A stretch of DNA of 6,631 nt from JABIAL01 sp964645825. Its GTDB lineage: Bacteria > Patescibacteriota > Patescibacteriia > UBA1558 > GWA2-36-10. The stretch's first letter is position 1. Each line of letters starts with the position of its first letter. The stretch spans positions 1-6,631 of the forward strand of contig CAZXZY010000038.1 in the NCBI GenBank assembly GCA_964645825.1, written 5' to 3'. Below the pieces are notes generated by a model. It saw nothing but the letters and a program-made list of their open reading frames with translations, did not search any database and was not told the origin of the DNA. This document shows positions 1 to 6,431 of the stretch, piece by piece. The position numbers and the translations under genes are program-made.

Positions 1-2
1 TT

Positions 3-266
3 TATCAAGATACAGATTTAGTAGCCTTGATTAAAGATTTGAAAAAAGAAAGATATACTATTGCTACTACAGATTTGCATGGTGGCAATATAGACACTAA
101 AGAAAAAGAAAACATTGCCCTGGTAATCGGCAATGAATCAAAGGGTGTTTCTTTAGAAATCAAAGACATAGCTGACAAAAGTTTTAAGATACCGAAATTT
201 GGTAAAGCCGAATCTTTAAATGCTGCGGTTGCTGCTGGTATTATTATGCATAAAATTAAATCATAA
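3..266 (+). CDS. SpoU/TrmH-family RNA 2'-O-ribose methyltransferase, C-terminal fragment (cut by window edge)
   Basis: The reading frame is open from the first in-frame codon (position 3) and ends at TAA 264-266, so about 88 C-terminal residues are visible and the start lies outside the window. A TTG at 27 exists but has no support as a start, because the frame continues upstream. Two late motifs of the SPOUT methyltransferase fold are clear: ALVIGNESKGVS (motif 2) and IPKFGKAESLNAAVAAGI (motif 3). In this family they form the trefoil-knot AdoMet site and the dimer interface. The family methylates ribose 2'-OH groups in tRNA or rRNA (TrmH, RlmB and relatives). Which RNA is modified cannot be told, since the N-terminal substrate-recognition part is missing. 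The next gene starts 4 bp after the stop, suggesting co-transcription. Family assignment is firm; the exact substrate is unknown. Confidence 0.88.
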   Translation, partial: YQDTDLVALIKDLKKERYTIATTDLHGGNIDTKEKENIALVIGNESKGVSLEIKDIADKSFKIPKFGKAESLNAAVAAGIIMHKIKS

Positions 267-270
267 ATAT

Positions 271-483
271 ATGAATTTAGAACAACCGCAATCAGCTAAC
301 AGCGAGGCAGAAGAATTTGATGAAATTTGTCAGTTTTGTAAAAAGCCAACCGGTAAAAAAGTTGAGATACCAAATAGTCACGGTACTTGTGATGCTTGCA
401 TGCCAGGCTATAGGCAAGAGTTAGAGGAATGGAAAGCAGATCGTGCGGCTAGACAGGCAGAGACAAGTAAAGATAAAGAATAA
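271..483 (+). CDS. Small CxxC-CxxC zinc-ribbon protein, 70 aa, unknown function
   Basis: The ATG at 271 is preferred. An in-frame upstream ATG at 220 would overlap the methyltransferase gene by 47 bp and add a low-complexity leader. The 70-residue product has two cysteine pairs, C20-x2-C23 and C40-x2-C43, 16 residues apart, as in a zinc ribbon. The second pair sits in SHGTCDACMPGY, close to the SHGxCxxC pattern I recall from small zinc-ribbon domains attached to bacterial signalling proteins, but no sensor or effector domain is attached here. The N-terminus is acidic and polar. The last 25 residues are charged and probably helical. There is no signal peptide or membrane segment, so it is likely cytoplasmic. 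It lies 4 bp after the methyltransferase and 38 bp before dnaG. Metal binding is inferred from the cysteine pattern; partner and role are not known. Confidence 0.75.
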   Translation: MNLEQPQSANSEAEEFDEICQFCKKPTGKKVEIPNSHGTCDACMPGYRQELEEWKADRAARQAETSKDKE

Positions 484-485
484 TT

Positions 486-514
486 TTGACTAAATTTACT
501 AATTAAATTAAGAT
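486..514 (+). promoter_or_regulatory. Candidate sigma-70 promoter giving a near-leaderless dnaG mRNA
   Basis: A -35-like TTGACT (486-491, 5/6 to TTGACA) is followed by a 17-bp spacer and a -10-like TAAGAT (509-514, 4/6 to TATAAT). The expected transcription start, 7-8 bp after the -10 box, falls at about 521-522, where the dnaG ATG begins. The mRNA would therefore be leaderless or nearly so. In an AT-rich gap a match of this quality can arise by chance, and dnaG could also be transcribed by read-through from upstream. Confidence 0.42.
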
Positions 515-521
515 AGCCTTG

Positions 522-2300
522 ATGGATCCAATAGCAGAAATCAAAGCTAAATTAGATATAGCCGACATTATTGGTGGCTATATTGCGCTCAATCCATTGG
601 GCGATAATCTCAAGGCTCGCTGTCCATTTCATAATGAAAAGACAGCTAGTTTTATGGTTTCCAAGTCTAAACAGATTTGGCATTGTTTTGGCTGTAATAA
701 AGGCGGAGATGTTTTGTCTTTTGTACAAGAATACGAAGGCTTAAGTTTCCCAGAAACTTTGAAGCTCTTAGCCGCTAAAGCCCACGTTGATTTACCAGAG
801 TTTAGATCCCAAGAGAAAAAAGATTATGGCAATCTATATGAAATCAATCAATTAGCAGTTGAGTTTTATCAAGAAAAATTGCAAACCAAAAATGAAATTG
901 CTAATAAAACTTTAGCTTATCTCAAAAATCGTCAGATTACAGATGAAAGTATTAAGAAATGGCAGTTAGGTTTATCCGGTGAAGACTGGGATGAACTTTT
1001 TGTTTATTTAAAGAACAAAGGACTTTCAGAGCAAGAAATTTTTCAAGCCGGATTAAGTTTAAAGAAAAAATCAGGTTCAGGCTACATCGATCGTTTTCGT
1101 AAACGTTTAATGTTTCCTATTTTTGATCAACAAGGTCGTCCGGTTGCTTTTACGTCACGTACTTTGGCTGGCATTGTTTATCAAGAAGCAGAACAAGGTG
1201 GTAAATATATAAATAGTCCGCAAACCGCTGTTTATGATAAAAGTAAAATTTTGTATGGCTGGCATTTTTCTCGTGAAGAAACACGCCGCAAAAAATATTT
1301 GATTGCTGTTGAGGGAAACATGGACGTCATTGCTGCTCATCAAGCAGGTACCGAAAATACAGTGGCAGTTTCTGGCACAGCTTTGACTGAAGATCACGTT
1401 CATTTGATTAAGCGATATACTGAAAATGTTATCTTAGCTTTTGATGGAGATGCGGCTGGTTCAAATGCAGCTTTTCGTGGTATTACTTTGGGCTGGAAAA
1501 ATGAATTAAATTTAAAAATATTATTATTACCAAAAGGAAAAGATCCAGCTGATTTGATCAGTGAAGATAAAAAACTTTGGCAAGAAGCAATTAAGAATAC
1601 TTTGCCAGTAATGGATTATTATATTAAGCGAGTTTTGGCTGGAGTAGATCTTAATAGATCAGATCACAAGAAAATAGCTGTTAATAAATTATTACCGATT
1701 ATAAAATTTTTGAAAAGCAATATCGAGCAAACTCACTATTTACAAATTTTGGCTGATAAATTAAATCTGCCCTTAGAAGTTTTGCAACAAGATTTTGAAT
1801 CTGCAAAATCATTTTTAGAAATTGAGCAACCAACTCAATCAGCTACGCCAAAGATTGCTAAAGATGCCTCATCTTTAGGTGAGCAAGTTTTAAGTTTGGC
1901 TTTTTATAAAGATAATTATCTAGAAAAAGTAGTAGCTGATATAGAGCCCGAATCTTTTATAGAGCCCCTGCGATCCCTTTACAAAAAGGTGATTATTTAT
2001 TATACTAAGCACCAGTTTTTAAAAGATTTTCTAGATCAAGGAGATTTAGAAAATAACGAAAAAGAATTGTGGATCAAGCTCTCTTTAATGGCTGAAAAAG
2101 ATTATGAAGAATTTACAGAGCAAGAGTTAGCAAATCATTTTCAAACCTTATTAGCCAATTTTAAAAAACAGCATTTAACTGTTCAAAGACAGGATTTAAT
2201 CCAACAACTCAAGCAAGCAGAGTTGGCCAATGATGAATCCAAGCAAGATGAAATAATGCATCAAATAAACTTACTTAATAAAGGAATTCATAAATTATAA
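522..2300 (+). CDS. dnaG: DNA primase DnaG
   Basis: This is the replicative primase, which makes RNA primers on single-stranded DNA at the fork with the DnaB helicase. The product is 592 residues, close to E. coli DnaG (581). The N-terminal CHC2 zinc-binding domain has C34, H37, C55 and C58. The RNA-polymerase basic region follows, with FRKRLMFPIFDQQGRPVAF around residues 192-210 and a KYINSP motif. The TOPRIM catalytic core has E264 in EGNMDV and D308/D310 in DGDAAG, followed by KDPADLI; these are the expected metal-binding acidic residues. The remaining C-terminal part is helical and charged, as in the helicase-binding domain. The start is taken as ATG 522; a TTG directly before it (519) would add one residue. 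No Shine-Dalgarno sequence is visible. rpoD begins 7 bp after the stop, so the two are probably one operon. The assignment is secure. Confidence 0.97.
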   Translation: MDPIAEIKAKLDIADIIGGYIALNPLGDNLKARCPFHNEKTASFMVSKSKQIWHCFGCNKGGDVLSFVQEYEGLSFPETLKLLAAKAHVDLPEFRSQEKKDYGNLYEINQLAVEFYQEKLQTKNEIANKTLAYLKNRQITDESIKKWQLGLSGEDWDELFVYLKNKGLSEQEIFQAGLSLKKKSGSGYIDRFRKRLMFPIFDQQGRPVAFTSRTLAGIVYQEAEQGGKYINSPQTAVYDKSKILYGWHFSREETRRKKYLIAVEGNMDVIAAHQAGTENTVAVSGTALTEDHVHLIKRYTENVILAFDGDAAGSNAAFRGITLGWKNELNLKILLLPKGKDPADLISEDKKLWQEAIKNTLPVMDYYIKRVLAGVDLNRSDHKKIAVNKLLPIIKFLKSNIEQTHYLQILADKLNLPLEVLQQDFESAKSFLEIEQPTQSATPKIAKDASSLGEQVLSLAFYKDNYLEKVVADIEPESFIEPLRSLYKKVIIYYTKHQFLKDFLDQGDLENNEKELWIKLSLMAEKDYEEFTEQELANHFQTLLANFKKQHLTVQRQDLIQQLKQAELANDESKQDEIMHQINLLNKGIHKL

Positions 2301-2307
2301 TAAGTAC

Positions 2308-2604
2308 ATGCCAGTTAAAAAGACTGCTACTAAAAAAGTAGCTAAAAAACCAGCGAGTACAAAAAAAACGGCTTCTACTAGAAGGCGTGTAAGCAAACCT
2401 ACCAAGGTGCGTAAACCAGCTGCAAAAAAAACAACAAAAAAAGCAGCGGTTAGCAAAAAAAAGGCGGTGAAAAAACCAGCCAAAAAAACAACTCGCCTCG
2501 ATTCGGCGAAGCGGGCAAAAAAAGTTGTCAAAAAAATTACTAAAAAACCAGCGAAGAGAACTACCGGCCGCACACGTCATCGTGCAGCCATCAAATCTCC
2601 TAAA
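2308..2604 (+). other. Lysine-rich H1-like low-complexity tail of RpoD
   Basis: This segment encodes residues 1-99 of the sigma factor. KK doublets recur every 4-6 residues with Ala, Thr, Pro and Val between them, as in histone H1 C-terminal tails and bacterial HU-type tails. It is predicted to be disordered and strongly positive. The DNA contains three runs of eight A (2361-2368, 2424-2431, 2455-2462). Direct binding to DNA or RNA is inferred from charge alone. Confidence 0.85.
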
Positions 2605-3693
2605 GCTGAGTTAGACTTGGGTTTAGTGGAGAAACTTTTAGGTAAAGGAAGATCTCGTGGTTTTATCACTGAGGATGAACTCATGAGAACATTTAAAGAT
2701 CTAGAAGACTACGTAAATAAGTTTGAAGAGTTTATCGATCATTTAGATGATGTAGCTATTCAGATTATTTCTACTGAAGGCGGTATTTTAGATGCTCATG
2801 AAAAATCCAGTGATATTCTAGCTCGTTCAGGCATTGGTGGCGATGAAAAACGAGGAGATTTGACTGATATTGCCGCTGATAGTATTCAGATGTATTTACG
2901 AGAAATTGGCAAGGTATCATTATTGACTAGTGAAGAAGAGGTGATGTATGCCAAGCGTAAAGAAAAAAGTGACTTGGAGGCTAAGAAGAGATTAGTTGAG
3001 GCAAATCTACGCTTGGTTGTTTCTATTGCTAAGAAATTTACCGGCCGTTCATTATCTTTATTAGATTTAATTCAAGAAGGAAATATTGGCTTGTTTAGAG
3101 CAGTAGAGAAGTTTGATTACCGCAAGGGTTATAAATTTTCTACCTATGCTACTTGGTGGATTCGTCAGGCCATCACTCGTGCCTTGGCTGATCAATCACG
3201 TACTATTCGTATTCCAGTTCATATGGTCGAAACTATCAATCGTTTCAATCAAGTAGAAAGACGTTTGGTACAAGACCTTGGCCGTGATCCATTGCCAGAA
3301 GAAATTGCCGCTGAAATGGGAGAGGATATTGATAAAGTTAGGCAGATTATAAAAATTTCTCAAGAAACCGTTTCTTTAGAAGCCTCAGTTGGTGATGATG
3401 ATGAAGATAGTACTCTGGGAGATTTTATTGAAGATGAAAAGACTATTACTCCAGACAGAGTAGCTGCTTTAAAACTTTTATCAGATCATGTTAAACAGAT
3501 TATCAGTGATTTAACACCGCGTGAACAAAAGATTTTGGAAATGCGTTTTGGATTAGCCGATGGCGTTGCGCATACCTTAGAAGAAGTTGGTCAAGAATTT
3601 GGTGTAACGCGTGAGCGTATTCGTCAGATTGAAGCTAAGGCTTTGGAAAAAATGCAAAAACACGAAGAAATGAGAAAATTACAGGATTATTAA
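2308..3693 (+). CDS. rpoD: Primary sigma factor RpoD (sigma-70) with histone H1-like N-terminal tail
   Basis: This is the housekeeping sigma subunit that directs RNA polymerase to promoters. The 461-residue product starts with about 99 residues of Lys/Ala/Thr/Pro-rich sequence: by my count 32 Lys, 10 Arg and one acidic residue (D65). A region 1.1-like acidic helical segment follows (about 100-160). Region 1.2 is at 191-207 (DSIQMYLREIGKVSLLT). Region 2 spans about 225-305 and includes DLIQEGNIGLFRAVEKFDY and the -10-reading YATWWIRQAITRALADQ. Region 3.0 has H305 and E308, matching the E. coli residues that contact the extended -10 TG. Region 4 starts near 402 and holds the helix-turn-helix LEEVGQEFGVTRERIRQIEAKA. 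The start ATG lies 7 bp after dnaG with no Shine-Dalgarno sequence. The core is unmistakable; a basic N-terminal extension is also known on actinobacterial primary sigma factors. Confidence 0.97.
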   Translation: MPVKKTATKKVAKKPASTKKTASTRRRVSKPTKVRKPAAKKTTKKAAVSKKKAVKKPAKKTTRLDSAKRAKKVVKKITKKPAKRTTGRTRHRAAIKSPKAELDLGLVEKLLGKGRSRGFITEDELMRTFKDLEDYVNKFEEFIDHLDDVAIQIISTEGGILDAHEKSSDILARSGIGGDEKRGDLTDIAADSIQMYLREIGKVSLLTSEEEVMYAKRKEKSDLEAKKRLVEANLRLVVSIAKKFTGRSLSLLDLIQEGNIGLFRAVEKFDYRKGYKFSTYATWWIRQAITRALADQSRTIRIPVHMVETINRFNQVERRLVQDLGRDPLPEEIAAEMGEDIDKVRQIIKISQETVSLEASVGDDDEDSTLGDFIEDEKTITPDRVAALKLLSDHVKQIISDLTPREQKILEMRFGLADGVAHTLEEVGQEFGVTRERIRQIEAKALEKMQKHEEMRKLQDY

Positions 3694-3700
3694 TATCAAA

Positions 3701-3726
3701 GCCCCGCTTACAGCGGGGTCTTTTTT
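3701..3726 (+). terminator. Intrinsic terminator after rpoD
   Basis: A perfect 7-bp GC-rich stem (CCCCGCT 3702-3708, AGCGGGG 3712-3718) with a TAC loop is followed by TC and a run of six T (3721-3726). It begins 8 bp after the rpoD stop codon, so it should end the dnaG-rpoD transcript. Confidence 0.92.
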
Positions 3727-3727
3727 A

Positions 3728-3736
3728 TGCTATGAT
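3728..3736 (+). promoter_or_regulatory. Extended -10 promoter for the membrane-protein/glycosyltransferase pair
   Basis: TGCTATGAT is an extended -10 element (TGn plus TATGAT, 5/6 to TATAAT) starting 2 bp after the T-run of the rpoD terminator. No convincing -35 is present; CTTACA (3707-3712), 18 bp upstream, lies inside the terminator hairpin. The -10 box ends 21 nt before the ATG at 3758, so the leader would be about 14 nt. RpoD in this window keeps the region 3.0 residues that read the TG. Confidence 0.62.
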
Positions 3737-3757
3737 ATTAATACTAAATAAATTTTT

Positions 3758-4222
3758 ATGTTTTTAACTACTCATACTTCAGCAGCAATTTTAATAGCCA
3801 GTAAAGTCTCCAATCCAATTTTAGTAATCATTTTTGCCTTTCTTTCTCATTTTGTTTTGGACGCTATTCCTCATGGCGAAGGTAACTTTTTTTCTGATCC
3901 CAAAAAAAATCATCATCAAAAGATGGTAAGATTTGTAAAGGCCGCAATAATTGATCTGCTCATAGCTTCAATTTTTTTATTTTCTTTTTTATATTATGTA
4001 CAGCCAGATAATGTTTGGATTTTTATTTGGGCCAGCTTAGCTGCTTGGCTGCCAGATTTTTCTTGGGGAGCTATCGAATTATTTAAAATAAAATCATTAA
4101 AGTGGTTTTATATTTTTCATCATAAAATGCATGATTTATTAGATGTTGTTTATCCGATGAAATACGGATTAGTTTTTCAAGCATTATTTATTGTTTCGAT
4201 CTTAGCATTGATTCTTACATGA
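3758..4222 (+). CDS. Small integral membrane protein with His/Asp motifs, possibly YdjM-like (DUF457) hydrolase family
   Basis: The product is 154 residues with about four hydrophobic segments (roughly 8-29, 60-81, 86-106 and 137-153). Polar residues of the kind that bind metals sit at the membrane edges: H6 in TTHTSAA, H31/D35/H39 in SHFVLDAIPH, D100 in LPD, and H121/H122/H125 in FHHKMHD. The N-terminal THT, the LPD and the scattered His residues recall the YdjM/DUF457 group of predicted membrane-associated metal-dependent hydrolases. The similarity is only by eye and no activity can be claimed. The gene follows its own extended -10 promoter. Its TGA overlaps the ATG of the glycosyltransferase gene (ATGA at 4219-4222), which points to translational coupling and a shared envelope role. 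That this is a real gene is secure; the family is tentative. Confidence 0.85.
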   Translation: MFLTTHTSAAILIASKVSNPILVIIFAFLSHFVLDAIPHGEGNFFSDPKKNHHQKMVRFVKAAIIDLLIASIFLFSFLYYVQPDNVWIFIWASLAAWLPDFSWGAIELFKIKSLKWFYIFHHKMHDLLDVVYPMKYGLVFQALFIVSILALILT

Positions 4223-5814
4223 AATTACCTCAGCTAAAATTTAGGTCAGTTTACATTTTCTTATTGTTTTTAGTTTTGAGTTTTTTATTTTTTGGTAGTG
4301 CCCTAAATACAGCTTTGTTATCCGATGATTGGCATTGGTTATATTTAGCCAAAAATACAGCTTGGAATTTTGATATATTTTTTACTAATTACGAAGGAGG
4401 AAATTTAGGCGGTTCTTATAATCCTTTGATGCTCGTAATTTTTAAAGTATTTTATAATCTATTTCATTTAAATTCAAGCTTATATCATCTAGTCAGCATA
4501 ATAATACACGCAGTTAATGCATTTTTAGTTTATTTATTGGCTAGCAAATTATTTGCTTTAGTTAATATTAAAAATAGAAGTTTAAGTTTGCTAGCAGGAA
4601 TACTATTTTTAATCTGGCCCACTCAAGTAGAAACAATCAATTGGCTAGCAGCCTGGCCACATTTATGGGTTGCAACCTTTTATTTGAGCTCATTTTTATT
4701 TTATTTAGTATGGCGTCAAAAAAAGAAGCTGAAATTTCTTAGCTTGTCTTTATTACTTTTTATTATATCTTTATTTATAAAAGAAATAGCCATTAGCTTG
4801 CCTTTTGTTATTTTACTTTGGGAGATATATTTTTTCTTAGCTAAGAAAAAATATAGAAAACAATATTTTATAATAGATTACTTTGTTTTGTTGAGCGTAT
4901 TTTTATGGATGCGTTATCAAGCAACTAGTTTATTATTTGGTTATTATGGTCAATCAGAGTTCACTTGGCCAATTGGAGAATGGCTTGGACATTTATTTGG
5001 TCTATTAAGTGAGTTAATAACTTTTTCGTTTACTAGAACTTTATTTTATAAAATTTGGTATGTCTATTTAGCGGCCTTAGTTATTATTGGCTTAATTAGT
5101 TTGTTAATTTATTTGAGCATTATTGCTTATCGCCAGAAATGGTGGCAACTTAGCGTAGTTTTGACTGGCTTAGTGATCTTATTGCCTCTAGCGCCTTTAG
5201 GTTTGCATCGCACAAGTTTTGGCGGCGAAAGGTATTTATATTTAGTCAGCGCATTTTTTATTATTTGGTTGTTAGCTGTTTTTTATAAAATTAAATTTAA
5301 AAAATATTTTTTAATTTTATTATTACTGATTATTTTGCCGACTATTATTTATAAAAATATTATTTGGCAAAATGCCAGTCAAATCAGTGAGCGAATAGTT
5401 TCTAGCTTTGCTGAATTAGAGATAGAGGATGATGCTAAATTGATTTCAGTTGGCTTACCAGACAATTTATCTGGCGCAGAAGTTTTTAGAAATAATTTAC
5501 AACAAGCCTTAGAATTAACTTATCCAGATTATAATAATCAAATTATTCATCTGCCAGTTTATACTTTTTTGAATAGTCAGAATAAAAATAGTCACTTATT
5601 AAAATGGCGTCAGGATGAGATGGGCTGGTTTGCTGAGAGTGTAGACGGCAGCTTTGTTGTCACTGGTCAGACTTCTATTATAGTCAATGATATATATTTT
5701 GAATTATGGAATTATAATTATCAAAATTATACGGCTAATATTATTCGGCTAATGCCCGATGATAGAGATTTACATTGGCTAACTTATGATCAGGGTAAAT
5801 TACAAATCAAATAA
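4219..5814 (+). CDS. GT-C fold membrane glycosyltransferase, TMTC-like, without TPR repeats
   Basis: The product is 531 residues, with about 10 hydrophobic segments between residues 11 and 380 and a soluble C-terminal domain of about 150 residues. Acidic D36/D37 in LLSDDWHW follow the first membrane helix, the usual place of the catalytic acid in GT-C enzymes (PMT, ArnT and relatives). Further TMTC-like marks are IWPTQVETINWLAAW (about 132-146, compare HPxxVExVxW), KEIAISLPFVILLWE (188-202) and GERYLYLVSAF (336-346). Such enzymes transfer a sugar from a polyprenyl-phosphate donor to protein or glycan on the outer face of the membrane. The TPR repeats usual in TMTC proteins are absent; in their place is a domain containing LPDNLSGAEVFRNNL (about 413-427). 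Translation probably depends on the overlapping upstream gene. Donor and acceptor are unknown. Confidence 0.8.
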   Translation: MKLPQLKFRSVYIFLLFLVLSFLFFGSALNTALLSDDWHWLYLAKNTAWNFDIFFTNYEGGNLGGSYNPLMLVIFKVFYNLFHLNSSLYHLVSIIIHAVNAFLVYLLASKLFALVNIKNRSLSLLAGILFLIWPTQVETINWLAAWPHLWVATFYLSSFLFYLVWRQKKKLKFLSLSLLLFIISLFIKEIAISLPFVILLWEIYFFLAKKKYRKQYFIIDYFVLLSVFLWMRYQATSLLFGYYGQSEFTWPIGEWLGHLFGLLSELITFSFTRTLFYKIWYVYLAALVIIGLISLLIYLSIIAYRQKWWQLSVVLTGLVILLPLAPLGLHRTSFGGERYLYLVSAFFIIWLLAVFYKIKFKKYFLILLLLIILPTIIYKNIIWQNASQISERIVSSFAELEIEDDAKLISVGLPDNLSGAEVFRNNLQQALELTYPDYNNQIIHLPVYTFLNSQNKNSHLLKWRQDEMGWFAESVDGSFVVTGQTSIIVNDIYFELWNYNYQNYTANIIRLMPDDRDLHWLTYDQGKLQIK

Positions 5815-5841
5815 AATTTTACATGGCTTAATGTTAGAGAA

Positions 5842-6384
5842 TTAATTTGTGAAAAGATAAGTTCCACCTACTGCTGTACAAGTACCGGCCGCATAGGTTA
5901 TTAGTTCGCCGGTTACAGGGTCACCGCCATAGGGGTAATACCAAATTATGGTTTCGTAATCAGTCCCAATACTATTTTGACATCCACCTGAGCTTGGTTG
6001 AGGACAAGGATTATCAGAATAAATTCCCACCCCTTGGCAATTTAGAGTAGTTATATCTGGAGTGTTCCAAAAATTACCAATAAAATCTGTACAAACACTG
6101 CCATCATTTATAACATTACATGAGCCAACGGCATTATTTTCCTCACCACTACCTGGACCATCATCTTCCAATCCAGCATAATAATCATCTGATCCAGGGT
6201 TATCATGTTTAGCAAATTCACCACTGCCTGGGCCATCATACATTGGATCGTATTCCATTTCTTCGCCAGAGCCAGGACCAGTTGGCTGATCTGGAAAAAT
6301 TTTATCTATTTGACTATAAAATATGCCGCCAATAATTATTAAAGCAGCGGTTCCTCCTATTGCTATTTCTTTTAGTTTATCCAT
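5842..6384 (-). CDS. Membrane-anchored secreted protein with acidic PGSGE repeats and a six-cysteine C-terminal domain
   Basis: The 180-residue product starts at ATG (6384-6382). A short positive N-terminus (K3, K5) precedes one hydrophobic segment at about residues 7-23, which could be an anchor or an uncleaved signal. There is no lipobox cysteine and no type IV pilin signature. Residues 36-82 form a flexible acidic linker carrying four PGS units: GPGSGE at 36, 51 and 76, and NPGSD at 62. The C-terminal domain (about 86-180) has six cysteines (C89, C98, C116, C127, C135, C169), enough for three disulfides, and is rich in Gly, Thr and aromatic residues. This suggests a folded domain displayed outside the cell. 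The gene has its own promoter and converges on the glycosyltransferase gene with a 27-bp gap. I do not recognise the family; an adhesin or pseudopilus-like surface role is only a guess. Confidence 0.82.
   Translation of the reverse strand: MDKLKEIAIGGTAALIIIGGIFYSQIDKIFPDQPTGPGSGEEMEYDPMYDGPGSGEFAKHDNPGSDDYYAGLEDDGPGSGEENNAVGSCNVINDGSVCTDFIGNFWNTPDITTLNCQGVGIYSDNPCPQPSSGGCQNSIGTDYETIIWYYPYGGDPVTGELITYAAGTCTAVGGTYLFTN
6139..6279 (-). repeat. Four degenerate PGSGE-type protein repeats
   Basis: The units begin at residues 36, 51, 62 and 76 of the surface protein, so spacing is 15, 11 and 14 residues. Synonymous codons differ between units, so this is an old or selected protein repeat and not a recent DNA tandem duplication. 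The spacers are rich in Asp and Glu. Confidence 0.75.
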
Positions 6385-6405
6385 AATATAGATATTAATA
6401 ATTTT

Positions 6406-6414
6406 AGTATACCA
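6406..6414 (-). promoter_or_regulatory. Extended -10 promoter for the PGSGE-repeat protein
   Basis: Read on the minus strand, TGGTATACT is an extended -10 element (TGn plus TATACT, 5/6 to TATAAT). The box ends 21 nt before the ATG, exactly as in the 3728-3736 promoter, and predicts a leader of about 14-15 nt with no Shine-Dalgarno sequence. The expected -35 zone is T-rich with no clear hexamer. It lies just downstream of the 6432-6463 terminator. Confidence 0.62.
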
Positions 6415-6431
6415 AAAAATTCAATAAAAAT

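Noticed and set aside
220..270. Upstream ATG extension of the zinc-ribbon gene
   Set aside because: It would overlap the conserved motif 3 region of the methyltransferase by 47 bp and add a Leu-rich segment unlike the rest; ATG 271 fits the tight gene spacing.
1155..1403. Minus-strand open frame inside dnaG
   Set aside because: It lies across the conserved TOPRIM region of primase and its translation shows no domain, signal or start context.
2275..2580. Long minus-strand open frames rich in Phe and Cys opposite the rpoD tail
   Set aside because: They are the complement of a Lys-rich (AAA/AAG) coding stretch, which yields Phe/Leu-rich open frames by composition; they have no promoter and overlap a certain gene.
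3707..3712. CTTACA as a -35 box for the 3728-3736 promoter
   Set aside because: It matches only 4/6 with an 18-bp spacer and is part of the terminator hairpin; the extended -10 is enough to explain the promoter.
5815..5841. Possible terminator in the gap between the convergent genes
   Set aside because: Only a short AT palindrome (TAAAATTTTA) and a 4-bp ACAT/ATGT stem are present; neither has a GC stem followed by a T-run.
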